Source of the DNA: Paracoccus maritimus
Lineage (GTDB): Bacteria; Pseudomonadota; Alphaproteobacteria; Rhodobacterales; Rhodobacteraceae
NCBI RefSeq assembly: GCF_025195095.1
Contig: NZ_JANAVZ010000014.1
Location: 1 to 48,877, forward strand
Direction of reading: 5' to 3'
Length of the DNA stretch: 48,877 bases
The notes below the pieces were generated by a model. It ran no database searches. It worked only from the letters and a program-made list of their open reading frames with translations, and had not been told where the DNA came from. A program made the position numbers and the translations under genes. This document shows, piece by piece, positions 28,187-36,976 of the stretch; within the stretch, counting starts at the first letter, position 1, and each line of letters begins with the position of its first letter.

Positions 28187-30394
28187 ATGATCCGTGCACT
28201 CCATCGCTGGCCGGGTCTTCTGGCCCTCGCGCTCGTCACCATCCTGAGCCTGAGCGGCGCGGTTCTGTCGGTCTTCCCTGCGGCCGAGCGCATCGCCGCG
28301 CCGCAGGCGGAAGCCGGACTGACCGTCGCCGCTCTCGCGGACCGCGTCCAGGCCGTCTATCCGGGCGTCGAGCAAATCCGCCGGTCGCCCTCCGGTCGGA
28401 TCACCGCCTACTGGTTCGATCAGGGCGCGCCGGGCGCCGCCGTGATCGACCCGGCGACGGGTGAGGGCGTGGCCTCGGCCGACCCGAACCATGCCGAACG
28501 CTGGCTGACCAACCTGCACCGGTCGCTGTTCCTCGGGGATGGTGGCCGCATCGCAATGGCTGCAGGGGCTGCCGCCATGCTGGTCCTCACGCTCTCTGGC
28601 GCCGCGCTTGTCGTGCGGCGGGCGGGCGGCTGGCGGCACTGGTTCACGCGCTTGCGTGGTCCGCTCGCGGGCAGGCTGCACGTCGAGATCGCCCGGATCG
28701 CCGTCGTTGGCCTCGTTCTGTCCTCGACGACCGCCCTCTGGATGACTGCATCTACCTTCGATCTCCTGCCGGATGGGGGCGCCGTTCCGGCTATGCCGAC
28801 CGAGGTAAGTGAAGAGACGGGGTTCGCTCCGGGCCAGATGGCCAATCTCCTGCAAACGCCCGTCGCCGAGTTGCGCGAGCTGAGCTTTCCCTATCCCGGC
28901 GACGCGACGGACATGTTCACGCTCAAGACGGACCGGGGAACCGGATATCTCGACCAGGGCGACGGGGCCCTCCTGGCGTGGGCCGACCTCACGGGATGGG
29001 AGCGCGTCTCGGAAACGATCTACATGCTGCACACCGGACAGGGGGCGGCGACGCTCGGCCTCATGCTCGGGCTCATGGCGCTCGGCGTGCCCGCGATGGG
29101 CGCGACCGGCGTCCTGGTCTGGCTCGCAGGGCGGCGCGGTCGGCCGCGCATCCGGGGCAATCAGCCTGCCGGTCGCGCCGAGACGGTCCTGCTCGTCGGC
29201 AGCGAGGGCGGCAGCACCTGGGGCTTTGCCGCGACACTGCACGCCGCGCTGACGCAAGCCGGGCAGAATGTCCATGTCGGCCCGATGTCGGGCTTCGCCC
29301 CGGAGCGCTACACCAACGCCCAGCGGATCATCCTGCTCGCCGCGACCTATGGCGACGGTGCGGCGCCGGCCTCGGCGAAAGGCTTTCTAGACCGGCTGAA
29401 CGCTTCCGACAGGGCGCCCGCCATTCCTCTGGCCGTGCTCGGCTTTGGCGACCGCGGCTTTCCGGCCTATTGCGCCTTCGCCAGGAACGTCGCGGCAGCG
29501 GCGCAGGCGAAGGGTTGGCTCGAGCTTCTGTCGCTCGACACGATCGACCGGCAATCGCCGCAGGATTTCGCACGCTGGGGTCGTGCGCTCGGAGACGCTC
29601 TCGGCATCGAACTCGAACTGTCGCATCAGCCAGTCCTGCCGCAAACGACCACGCTGACCCTCGTCTCGCGGCGCGACTATGGCGCTGAAGTGCAGGCCCC
29701 GACGGCGATCCTTCGTTTCGCGGTACCGCAGGCCTCGCTCTGGCAACGGCTGCGAGGGGCGGGCTTCGCGCGGTTCGAGGCCGGCGACCTGGTTGGAATC
29801 CTCCCGGTGGGAAGCTCCGTCCCGCGGCTCTACTCGCTCGCCTCCGCGCGCCGCGACGGCTTTGTCGAGATTGTCGTGAAGAAGCATCCCGGCGGCCTTT
29901 GCTCGGGTCAGCTCACGGCGCTGGAACCTGGCGACACGGTGAGCGCTTTCCTGCGCCCCAACCCCGGTTTCCGACCGGGGCGGGGCCGGGCACCGCTGAT
30001 CCTGATCGGCGCGGGGACCGGCATCGGGCCGTTCGCGGGCTTTGTGCGCGGCAACGCGCGCGGCAGGCCGATCCACCTCTTCTTCGGTATGCGCCATCCC
30101 GACAGCGATTTCTTCTACGGCGAGCAATTCCACGGCTGGCAGGACGATGGGCATCTGACCCGGCTGGTCACGGCCGTCTCGCGCGGGGCGCGTCCCCACT
30201 ATGTCCAGGACGCGCTGCGCGGCGAGGCCACTCAGGTCGCGGAGCTCATCCGCAATGGGGCGCGCGTGATGGTCTGCGGTGGACGGGACATGGCCGCCGG
30301 CGTGGCCGGGGCGCTGGCCGAGATCCTCGCACCGGCCGGGCTGACGCCGGCGGTCCTGAAGGCGGAGGGGCGGTATGTCGAAGATGTCTACTGA
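28187..30394 (+). CDS. PepSY membrane protein fused to flavodoxin and NADPH-flavin reductase
   Basis: 735 residues. Residues 1-~320 form a PepSY-associated membrane region with four helices and conserved His (RALHRWPGLLALALV, NLHRSLFLGDGG, RLHVEIARIAVVGL, MLHTGQGAATLGL), suited to bind heme. Residues ~332-470 are a flavodoxin domain (LLVGSEGGSTWGFAATLH, LAATYGDGAAP). The rest is an FNR module: FAD motif RLYSLAS, NADPH motif GAGTGIGPFAGF, and terminal KAEGRYVEDVY. This layout, as in sulfite-reductase flavoprotein-like PepSY enzymes, would carry electrons from NADPH to the periplasm, probably to the DUF2271 protein. It is 11 bases after DUF2271 and overlaps apbE by 20 bases. Confidence 0.85.
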   Translation: MIRALHRWPGLLALALVTILSLSGAVLSVFPAAERIAAPQAEAGLTVAALADRVQAVYPGVEQIRRSPSGRITAYWFDQGAPGAAVIDPATGEGVASADPNHAERWLTNLHRSLFLGDGGRIAMAAGAAAMLVLTLSGAALVVRRAGGWRHWFTRLRGPLAGRLHVEIARIAVVGLVLSSTTALWMTASTFDLLPDGGAVPAMPTEVSEETGFAPGQMANLLQTPVAELRELSFPYPGDATDMFTLKTDRGTGYLDQGDGALLAWADLTGWERVSETIYMLHTGQGAATLGLMLGLMALGVPAMGATGVLVWLAGRRGRPRIRGNQPAGRAETVLLVGSEGGSTWGFAATLHAALTQAGQNVHVGPMSGFAPERYTNAQRIILLAATYGDGAAPASAKGFLDRLNASDRAPAIPLAVLGFGDRGFPAYCAFARNVAAAAQAKGWLELLSLDTIDRQSPQDFARWGRALGDALGIELELSHQPVLPQTTTLTLVSRRDYGAEVQAPTAILRFAVPQASLWQRLRGAGFARFEAGDLVGILPVGSSVPRLYSLASARRDGFVEIVVKKHPGGLCSGQLTALEPGDTVSAFLRPNPGFRPGRGRAPLILIGAGTGIGPFAGFVRGNARGRPIHLFFGMRHPDSDFFYGEQFHGWQDDGHLTRLVTAVSRGARPHYVQDALRGEATQVAELIRNGARVMVCGGRDMAAGVAGALAEILAPAGLTPAVLKAEGRYVEDVY

Positions 30395-31355
30395 GCGCGC
30401 CCGCATCGCTGTGAACGGACCGACCATGGGCACGCGCTGGCAGGCCACGTTCTTCGCGGAGCCTGGCTTCGACCCGGCCCCGATCCGTGCGGCGCTGCAG
30501 GCGGCCGTGGAAGAGGTGGACGGACAGATGTCGACCTGGAACGCGGGCAGCGACCTGATGCGGCTCAACGCGGCGCCGATGGGAGAATGGGTGGCGGTGC
30601 CCGCGCAACTGGCTGCAGTCCTGCGCCTCGGCCTCGGGATCGGGCGCGCCTCGGGCGGGGCGTTCGACATTGGCATGGGCGACGCGGTGACGGCCTGGGG
30701 CTTCGGGCCCGGGGACGCCGCGCCGGATGGCATCCGCGCCGCGATGACCGCCTCGCGCCGCCCGGCACATGAGGCGCTGGAGATGGACGATGCCCGAATG
30801 CGCAAGGTCGCGCCCATCGCGCTCGACCTCAACGGCATCGCCAAGGGCTATGGGGTCGACCGGCTCGCCGAGACCTTGCGCGACCATGGAATCGTTGACG
30901 CCCTCGTCGGGATCGATGGCGAGATGCGTGCAATGGGCCTCCGGCCGGACGGCGAGGCCTGGACCATCGCGGTCGAGGCGCCGGACGCCGAGCGCCGGAC
31001 GCCGCATTCGATCCTCGCGCTTCAGGATGCCGCAGTCGCGACCTCGGGCGACTACCGTCACTGGGTCGAGGTGCAGGGGCGACGCCTGTCCCACACGATG
31101 GACCCGAGGCGAGGCGCGCCGCTGATCGCGTCGCCGGCCTCCGTCACCGTCGTGGCTCGAACCTGTGCCGAAGCCGATGCGTGGGCGACGGCCCTCATGG
31201 TGCTTGGGCCGGACAAGGGCGCGACGCTCGCAAGACGAAGCGGGCTCGACGCCCTGTTCCTCTTGCGCGATGATGATGCAAGCGCACGAGGCGTAGGGGT
31301 CGGACGACTATTTTCCGAAGAGCCAGCGGCAATCGCCTCAGCCGAGGGGAGATAG
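30375..31355 (+). CDS. apbE: FAD:protein FMN transferase ApbE
   Basis: 326 residues, typical of ApbE. Seen are GPTMGTRWQATFF at the N-terminus, the MSTWNAGSDLMRLN block, GGAFDIGMGDAVTAWGFG, the DLNGIAKGYGVDRLA nucleotide-binding block, and the metal-binding SGDYRHW / LSHTMDPRRGAP / DAWATALMVLG series. It transfers FMN from FAD to Ser/Thr of a target motif in the periplasm, here most likely Ser90 of the DUF2271 protein. No standard signal peptide is visible from this start, which could mean an unusual export route. It overlaps the reductase gene by 20 bases; the ribosome binding site is inside that gene (ggagggg). Confidence 0.9.
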   Translation: MSKMSTERARIAVNGPTMGTRWQATFFAEPGFDPAPIRAALQAAVEEVDGQMSTWNAGSDLMRLNAAPMGEWVAVPAQLAAVLRLGLGIGRASGGAFDIGMGDAVTAWGFGPGDAAPDGIRAAMTASRRPAHEALEMDDARMRKVAPIALDLNGIAKGYGVDRLAETLRDHGIVDALVGIDGEMRAMGLRPDGEAWTIAVEAPDAERRTPHSILALQDAAVATSGDYRHWVEVQGRRLSHTMDPRRGAPLIASPASVTVVARTCAEADAWATALMVLGPDKGATLARRSGLDALFLLRDDDASARGVGVGRLFSEEPAAIASAEGR

Positions 31356-31360
31356 GCCGC

Positions 31361-33268
31361 ATGGAGACGACACGGACAGACCGCTTCAAGACGGCTATCC
31401 TGCTCATTGCCGCTACCGGCCTGATTGCGGGACTTGCCTTCTATTTTTCCGGCCGACCCGAAGCAGCGAACCTGATCTGGATCGCCGGGGTCGTTCCCGC
31501 GCTCTCAGCGCTGGTGGTCGAGATCCTGCGCAGCCTGCGCGACGGCGAGGTGGGCCTCGACATCGTCGCGGCGCTGTCGATGTCGGCGGCGCTCGCCTTT
31601 GGCGAGACGCTCGCCGCGGCGGTCGTCGCGGTGATGTATTCCGGTGGCACATTCCTAGAAGCCTTCGCCGAAGGCCGCGCGCGGCGCGAAATGCATGACC
31701 TTCTCTCCCGCGTGCCCCGAAGCGCGACCCGGCACCGCAACGGCGGGCTGGAGGAGGTGCCCCTCAACGAGATCGCGCCGGGCGACCGTCTCCTGATCCG
31801 ACAGGGCGACGTGGTGCCGGTGGACGGCATGGTGGCCTCGCAGACGGCCTTCGTCGACACCTCCGCGCTGACGGGCGAGTCCCTGCCGGTGCGCCTCGCC
31901 CACGGCGCCGATGCCATGAGTGGCTCGACCAATGCGGGCGAAGCCTTCGACCTGACGGCGACGAGAGAAGCCAAGGACAGCACCTATGCCGGGATCGTCC
32001 GGCTGGTCGAGGAGGCGCAGGCGTCCAAGGCGCCGATGTCGCGGCTGGCCGACCGCTGGTCGCTCGGATTTCTCGCGGTCACGGTCAGCATCGCCTTCGC
32101 AGCCTGGTGGGTCTCCGGCGACCCGATCAGGACCGTCGCCGTGCTCGTCGTCGCCACGCCCTGTCCGTTGATCCTGGCCGTGCCGGTCGCACTCGTCGCC
32201 GGCCTGTCTCGCGCCGCGCATTTCGGTGTGCTCATCAAGGGCGCGGGACCGCTGGAGACGATGGCGCGCATCCGAACGCTGATCCTCGACAAGACCGGCA
32301 CGCTGACCGACGGGCGACCGCAGATCGTTTCGATCGATAGTCACGACGGAATGGCCGAGGACGACATCCTGCGCCTCGCCGCAGCGCTCGACCAGGCCTC
32401 GAAGCACCCCGTTGCGCAGGCCATCGTCGCAGCCGCGAAGGCACGGGGCTTCACGCTGCCCGTTCCGTCAGACGTGGCGGAAATCCCGGGCGAAGGAGTC
32501 GTGGGCCATGTCGAAGGCCGGAAGGTCATCGTCGGCGGGGATGCCTTCGTCGCGTCCCGCGCCGGACGGCGGCCCGGTGATCATTCCGTCATTGCCGCCG
32601 GCTCGGTCCACGTCGCCGTCGCCGTCGACGGGCACATGGCGGGCCACCTCGTCATGTCGGACCCCCTGCGCGAAGGCGCGGGCGCGATGCTCGACGGTCT
32701 GCGCCGCGAGGGGATCGCGCGTATCCTGCTCGCCACAGGCGACCGCGCCGACGTGGCCGAGCGTGTCACAGAGGGGCTTGGGCTCGACGGTCTGCGGGCC
32801 GGGCTGACACCGGACCAGAAGGTCCTGCTCGTGCTGAGCGAGCGCAAGCACGGGCCGGTCATGATGGTGGGCGACGGCGTCAACGACGCGCCTGCACTCG
32901 CTGCGGCCGATGTGGGCGTTGCGATGGGCGCACGCGGCGCCGCAGCCTCGGCGGAGGCGGCGGACGTCGTGCTGCTCGTCGACCGTATCGACCGACTCGG
33001 GCCGGGGATCGAGATCGCGCGCAGTGCGCGCCGCATCGCTTTCGAAAGCGTTGTCGCAGGGATCGGCCTGTCGGTCATCGGCATGATCGCGGCGGCTTTG
33101 GGCTATCTCACTCCGGTGCAGGGGGCGCTCCTGCAGGAGGTCATCGACGTTGCTGTGATCCTGAACGCCCTCCGCGCGCTGCGCATCGCGCCCCATGAAC
33201 CCACCACTCTGACGGGAAAGGATGCCTCCTCCGGGCAGGACGACATCGCGCAAGGAGCCACGCCATGA
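31361..33268 (+). CDS. P1B-type heavy-metal-transporting ATPase
   Basis: 635 residues. Actuator motif TGES (ALTGESLPV), a metal-site TPCP with Cys268 in VATPCPLILAVPV, phosphorylation site Asp310 in DKTGTLTDG, the KHPVAQAI histidine-proline, and hinge GDGVND. There is no N-terminal metal-binding domain. A TPC rather than CPC or SPC membrane site is a feature of the P1B-5 (Ni/Fe-type) branch, but the specificity is not settled by this alone. It would export a transition metal from the cytoplasm. Directly downstream of apbE (5 bases) and overlapping the VIT-like gene (ATGA), it links the electron-transfer set to metal export. Confidence 0.88.
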   Translation: METTRTDRFKTAILLIAATGLIAGLAFYFSGRPEAANLIWIAGVVPALSALVVEILRSLRDGEVGLDIVAALSMSAALAFGETLAAAVVAVMYSGGTFLEAFAEGRARREMHDLLSRVPRSATRHRNGGLEEVPLNEIAPGDRLLIRQGDVVPVDGMVASQTAFVDTSALTGESLPVRLAHGADAMSGSTNAGEAFDLTATREAKDSTYAGIVRLVEEAQASKAPMSRLADRWSLGFLAVTVSIAFAAWWVSGDPIRTVAVLVVATPCPLILAVPVALVAGLSRAAHFGVLIKGAGPLETMARIRTLILDKTGTLTDGRPQIVSIDSHDGMAEDDILRLAAALDQASKHPVAQAIVAAAKARGFTLPVPSDVAEIPGEGVVGHVEGRKVIVGGDAFVASRAGRRPGDHSVIAAGSVHVAVAVDGHMAGHLVMSDPLREGAGAMLDGLRREGIARILLATGDRADVAERVTEGLGLDGLRAGLTPDQKVLLVLSERKHGPVMMVGDGVNDAPALAAADVGVAMGARGAAASAEAADVVLLVDRIDRLGPGIEIARSARRIAFESVVAGIGLSVIGMIAAALGYLTPVQGALLQEVIDVAVILNALRALRIAPHEPTTLTGKDASSGQDDIAQGATP

Positions 33269-33868
33269 GCCGCCTCTCGCATTCCGACATCCACATGGTG
33301 CATCGCATCGGATGGCTGAGGGCCGCCGTTCTCGGCGCCAACGATGGGCTCGTCTCGACCGCTAGCCTCGTGGTCGGCGTCGCCGCGGCAGGATCGGGAA
33401 AGCCAGAGGTCCTGGTCGCGGGGCTGGCTGGCATCGTGGCCGGTGCTATGTCCATGGAGGCAGCAGAATAAGTCTCGGTCAGTTCCCAGACTGATGCGGA
33501 ACAAGCCGATCTTGCCCGCGAGCTGGCGGAAACGCCTGACGCAGAGCTCGAGGAGCTCACCCGGATCTACGTAGACCGGGGGCTGGATCGCGACCTCGCG
33601 GAAAAGATGGCCCACCAGCTGACCGAACAAGACGCGCTCGGATCGCATGCCCGCGACGAACTCGGCATCTCCGAGACCGTGACGGCACGCCCGCTCCGAG
33701 CGGCGCCGGTCTCAGCTCTCACATTCGCCTTCGGTGCGGTCGTTCCGCTGATCGTCGTTCTCGATCGCGCTGTTCGTGGCGGCATTGACGGTAGTCGGTC
33801 TTGCCGTTCTCGGAGGTCTGGGCGCCTCCGCCGGCGGCGCTGGTGTCGTTCGGGGCGCTGCGAGGGTC
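33265..33868 (+). pseudogene. VIT1/CCC1-family iron/manganese transporter, broken
   Basis: Begins as a normal VIT1-type protein: HMVHRIGWLRAAVLGANDGL, VSTASLVVGVAAAG, then GAMSMEAAE. There a TAA (33469-33471) stands where relatives have a Tyr codon; the frame continues as VSVSSQTDAEQADLARELAE through DELGISETV and LTFAFGAVVPLIVVL. Near 33760 it shifts and another frame gives SIALFVAALTVVGLAVLGGL and GASAGGAGVVRG. The last helix is lost at the joint with the IS3 remnant (~33868). The intact protein would move Fe or Mn. Four-base overlap with the ATPase gene shows it once belonged to that operon. Confidence 0.85.
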
Positions 33869-34286
33869 GACCCCAAGCTCCGCGCGATGCGCTTCAATGA
33901 ACGCGATCATGACTTCGGTCGGCGGTCGAGCTCCGCCTGAGCAAAATACGCGCTGGCCTTCCGCAGTATCTCGTTCGCTTGACGGAGTTCCCGGTTCTCC
34001 CGCTCCAGCGCCTTCAACTGCTCGGTCATCTCGGTCGTGACACCGGCCCGCTTGCCATTGTCGACCTCGGCCTTCTTGACCCACTCATTCAACGTCTGCG
34101 CTGCACAGCCGATCTTCGAGTACACGGACACGATCGCCGAACAACGGCTCTCATGCTGCCTGGGATTGTCCAGAACCATGCGAACGGCCCGTTCGCGCAC
34201 TTCGGGGGAAAACTTGTTCGTCGTCTTGCTCATGATGCCCCATCCTACTCAGGAGTTGGAGCCTCCGGCAAATCCGGCGCGGTTCA
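33868..34286 (-). mobile_element. Truncated IS3-family element
   Basis: The left end begins at 34286 with TGAACCGCGCCGGATTTGCC, an IS3-type terminal repeat on the minus strand. orfA is complete, but orfB is only its first ~20 codons ([18 protein letters not shown]) before the sequence changes to the VIT-like gene at ~33868. The catalytic part and right end are missing, so it cannot move by itself. Confidence 0.8.
33907..34233 (-). CDS. IS3-family OrfA (transposase DNA-binding subunit)
   Basis: 108 residues. Helix-turn-helix of the transposase_8 type ([37 protein letters not shown]) followed by a leucine-zipper-like helix [18 protein letters not shown] and [16 protein letters not shown]. In intact elements it is fused to OrfB by -1 frameshifting. 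Here orfB is cut, so the product may persist only as a DNA-binding fragment. Confidence 0.85.
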   Translation of the reverse strand: MSKTTNKFSPEVRERAVRMVLDNPRQHESRCSAIVSVYSKIGCAAQTLNEWVKKAEVDNGKRAGVTTEMTEQLKALERENRELRQANEILRKASAYFAQAELDRRPKS

Positions 34287-34574
34287 GACAACACGAGAGG
34301 GGCAGGCCAGCTTGGGGATCGCTGAGAGTGAATTGCTCGGGCTGTGAACATGCATCCTGTCGTTTCGTGCCTGCGATGCGACGACCGCCACCCGTATAGC
34401 TGTGATTGCGCAGCAGATATGACTGACACAGATGGCGTGATCCGGTTCATCATGTTCGCTGGAATCGTGGCCTGTGCCGACCGCCTGCATGTGCGGGCAG
34501 GAGGCCGCTGCGATCTTTGCGTCTCCACCAATGGTGGTTAGCACAATCAACTTGAGAGCCACGACCGTTCGCAT
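34284..34574 (-). CDS. Small exported Cys/His-rich protein, 3' end cut by the IS3 element
   Basis: 96 codons. A hydrophobic N-terminus (MRTVVALKLIVLTT) is followed by a Cys/His-rich stretch (ASCPHMQAVGTGHDSSEHDE, then CVSHICCAI) and a tail ending CPSRVV. The pattern recalls the small periplasmic DUF2946/CopL-like proteins of copper regions, but the similarity is weak. Its stop codon TGA at 34284-34286 is the first triplet of the IS3 terminal repeat, so the natural C-terminus has been replaced. A metal-related role fits its neighbourhood. Possibly still expressed; function not established. Confidence 0.45.
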   Translation of the reverse strand: MRTVVALKLIVLTTIGGDAKIAAASCPHMQAVGTGHDSSEHDEPDHAICVSHICCAITAIRVAVVASQARNDRMHVHSPSNSLSAIPKLACPSRVV

Positions 34575-34834
34575 GCCGCAACCAGTTACCAGTGTTGAAG
34601 AGTTGTAAGTTCACGATGCCGTGCCAAAACCGCGGCCTGTTCTGATGAAGGCAAACCTATATTCGCGGCTGATTGCCAGAAGGATTCACAGTGGACCGGC
34701 TGATACGACTATAACCATCTCGAGAAGAGCGACGCCGACGCTTCCTCCCCTTGGACAACGGATGCGCGCGTTGGGTGCTGCACGGGTCAAACGTTATCCG
34801 GCAGTCCCTTCAAGATCCGGGCTATCTGAATGCA
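34575..34834. other. Intergenic, no gene recognised
   Basis: Between the small exported protein and the stop of the HPP gene. No conserved frame; probably carries the promoter of the small leftward gene. Confidence 0.4.
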
Positions 34835-35935
34835 TTATGCAATGGCCCGCTCCTCTGCCCCCCTAAGCAATAGACGAATGATGTCCGACCGCGTCAGGAC
34901 TCCGACAAGCTGATTTCCCCGATTTACAGGGATAACTTCGCTTCCTTGCGCCGCCAAGCGGCTGAGGAGCGCGCCAACCGGCATGTCATGAGAGACCGCT
35001 TGGTCCGTCGGGCGCATTACATCCGCCGCTGTGCGGCGGGGCGACCGTTCCTTCCAGCCCAGGGGACGGCTTTGTGCCGCCACCTGATCGAGAAGATCGG
35101 CTTGCAGCACGAGACCAAGCAGGGTCATGCCGTCGTCGATGACGGGCAGGCTCTTGATGGCGTGGCCTCGAAAGAGGCCCGCTGCCTCCGCGAGAGGTGT
35201 GTGAGATCGCACGGTGATGAGGTCGGTGGTCATGATGTCGGCGCAGGTCGTCCCATCAAAGCGATGCTGAACGGCCTCCGCTTCGGCAGCTGCCAGCAAC
35301 CGTCCGAGGTCCGCCACGCCGAGGTTGGTCGACTGGTTGAACCGGTTGAGCAACTCACCAAGCTGCGCGTTAGACAGTCCCAACCGCGGTGCAGCCTCTT
35401 CCCCATGTTTCGTCTCTGGCTGGCGAAATGGGTAAGCACGTCCGGTAGCACGGTTGTAGAGCACCGCGGCCAAAACAAGCACCGTCGTGGTCGTTCCCAC
35501 GGGCATCAGCGCGAAGAGCGGCCCCGTGTCCAGAGCGGGCGCCGGGTCGAGGGCAGTCAGAAGCGCGACGGCTCCGCCTGGCGGGTGCAGCGCGCGGGCA
35601 AGCATCATCGCGGCAATCGCCGCCCCGACTGCAACGCCGACCGACCAGGGGTCTGGAACAATCCGGATAGCCAGCAGCGCCACGAAAGCCGCGATCCCGT
35701 TGCCGACGATCGCTGACCAAGGCTGGGCCAGCGGCGAGTTCGGAACGCAGAAGACAAGTACTGCGGTCGCGCCGAGAGGTGCAACGAGGTAAAGCGACGA
35801 GATATCGAGCGCACTGCCCGCACTGACCACCAGGGCACAAAGACCGATCCCCAGCATGGCCCCGACGCCAGCACGCAACTGTTCGCGGCCGCGGAACGCC
35901 GGTAAGGCGGGATAGAGATGGTGCCAGGCGGGCAT
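34835..35935 (-). CDS. HPP-family membrane protein with a CBS-domain pair
   Basis: 366 residues. The HPP domain (residues ~20-180) has four to five helices and the name-giving motif in LHPPGGAVALLTALDP; SLYLVAPLGATAVLVFCVP is also typical. Residues ~230-366 hold two CBS motifs (CADIMTTDLITVRSHTPLAE, TAADVMRPTDQAVSHDMPV) that bind adenosyl ligands and sense energy state. HPP proteins are membrane proteins, some reported in nitrite transport in plants; the substrate here is unknown. The frame is open to 36013, but ATG 35935 has GAGG 9 bases upstream and sits closer to the family start. Confidence 0.85.
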   Translation of the reverse strand: MPAWHHLYPALPAFRGREQLRAGVGAMLGIGLCALVVSAGSALDISSLYLVAPLGATAVLVFCVPNSPLAQPWSAIVGNGIAAFVALLAIRIVPDPWSVGVAVGAAIAAMMLARALHPPGGAVALLTALDPAPALDTGPLFALMPVGTTTTVLVLAAVLYNRATGRAYPFRQPETKHGEEAAPRLGLSNAQLGELLNRFNQSTNLGVADLGRLLAAAEAEAVQHRFDGTTCADIMTTDLITVRSHTPLAEAAGLFRGHAIKSLPVIDDGMTLLGLVLQADLLDQVAAQSRPLGWKERSPRRTAADVMRPTDQAVSHDMPVGALLSRLAAQGSEVIPVNRGNQLVGVLTRSDIIRLLLRGAEERAIA

Positions 35936-36206
35936 CGACGAAACCTCGGGCCAGATTGTAGGCTCGCCCATCTCCCGGGCGAGGTTCCCGCCATATGCCG
36001 CGGACTGGGGCACTTTGAAAACATGGCAAAGGGTCGAAAAGACGATCGTTCGCCCCCGAGCCGGCTGTCAAAGAAGCAGATGCCGCGAAGACTGAGAAAA
36101 GGAGGATGAGCGGCCCAAAACTCATCTTTGCACCGTGCTTTGACAGATCGCTCGGAACGCTGCAGGTTAGATTTCGTTGAAAGGCAACCCGGGGGCGGTG
36201 GTGCAA

Positions 36207-36400
36207 ATGGCGAAGTATTCAGAAGGCGATCGCGTCAGCTCTAATTCGGAGGCCGGCCGCGCTGGAGGCCGAACCGCGAGGGTCCACCAGGCGGATTGCG
36301 CCTAAAAGCGGCACCGACGACCCGCCTCGAAAAACGAGCCGCAATTCGAGATCGAGAGCGACAAGACCGATGTTGCCATCATGCGAAAGGTCCGGCTCCA
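36207..36400 (+). pseudogene. DUF2945 (TUDOR-like) small protein, degraded
   Basis: From ATG 36207 the frame reads AKYSEGDRVSSNSEAGRAGG, then degenerates to a TAA at 36303; further on the same frame reads KNEPQFEIESDKTDVAIMRK. In intact DUF2945 proteins the order is EGDHV.WNSEAGR ... P.YEIKSDKT...AMHK over about 70 residues, so both ends match and the middle is damaged. These are small cytoplasmic proteins of unknown role. The repeats of mutation make it non-functional as read. Confidence 0.5.
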
Positions 36401-36976
36401 GACACTGATCAACGCAAGCTCCTTTCCAAAGACCTTTCGCGATGCCGCGTTCCATGACGACAGGTCCCCGCAAATGCTGGTCAATCACCAGATCGGATAC
36501 CGAAACATGCCCGCGGCCGTGGGCGCCACCCGAAGCAGGCCATCGCCGAGATTGCGGGGACGGGGTCAGCATCGAAGATGCCCGTATCGTGTGACGGATT
36601 GGTCCTCAGCACTTTGACATTGTCACGAGCTTCGTTCCGCTTCTTTCCTAGGCTTTGTAAGATTGTCGGGTTGACCGGCGTTGTAGGCGCAAGTGATCTT
36701 AGAAGGGAAGTAACGCGCCTTCAATCCGAAGTGGTCTGTCGGATGCCGGGTAGGCCATACGATCAAGGCCAGTTGCCGGGCGGTCTGACGAAAACACCGA
36801 TCAAGGTTTCTTCGTCGGTGGACCTTGCGGCAGCCAGGAACGCCCTGCGGTACGGTTTCGCCCCGCCGGTTTGGCGTGTGAGCCAAGAACAGTGCAATCA
36901 CCGATCCCGCCAAGCGGAGGTTGTCGATTCGCGACTTTCCGGTTTAGGCTGTTTGCGCAGCCAACGCTCCAGGCCC
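36401..36976. other. About 570 bases without a recognisable gene
   Basis: A rightward frame is continuously open into the M15 peptidase gene, and a leftward frame of ~96 codons (36623-36913) is also open, but neither resembles a known protein. The stretch should hold the promoter of the peptidase operon. Its base composition is lower in GC than the flanking genes. Confidence 0.4.

Noticed and set aside
36623..36913. Leftward 96-codon frame upstream of the M15 gene
   Set aside because: Basic, low-complexity composition and no known relatives; lies in a probable promoter region.
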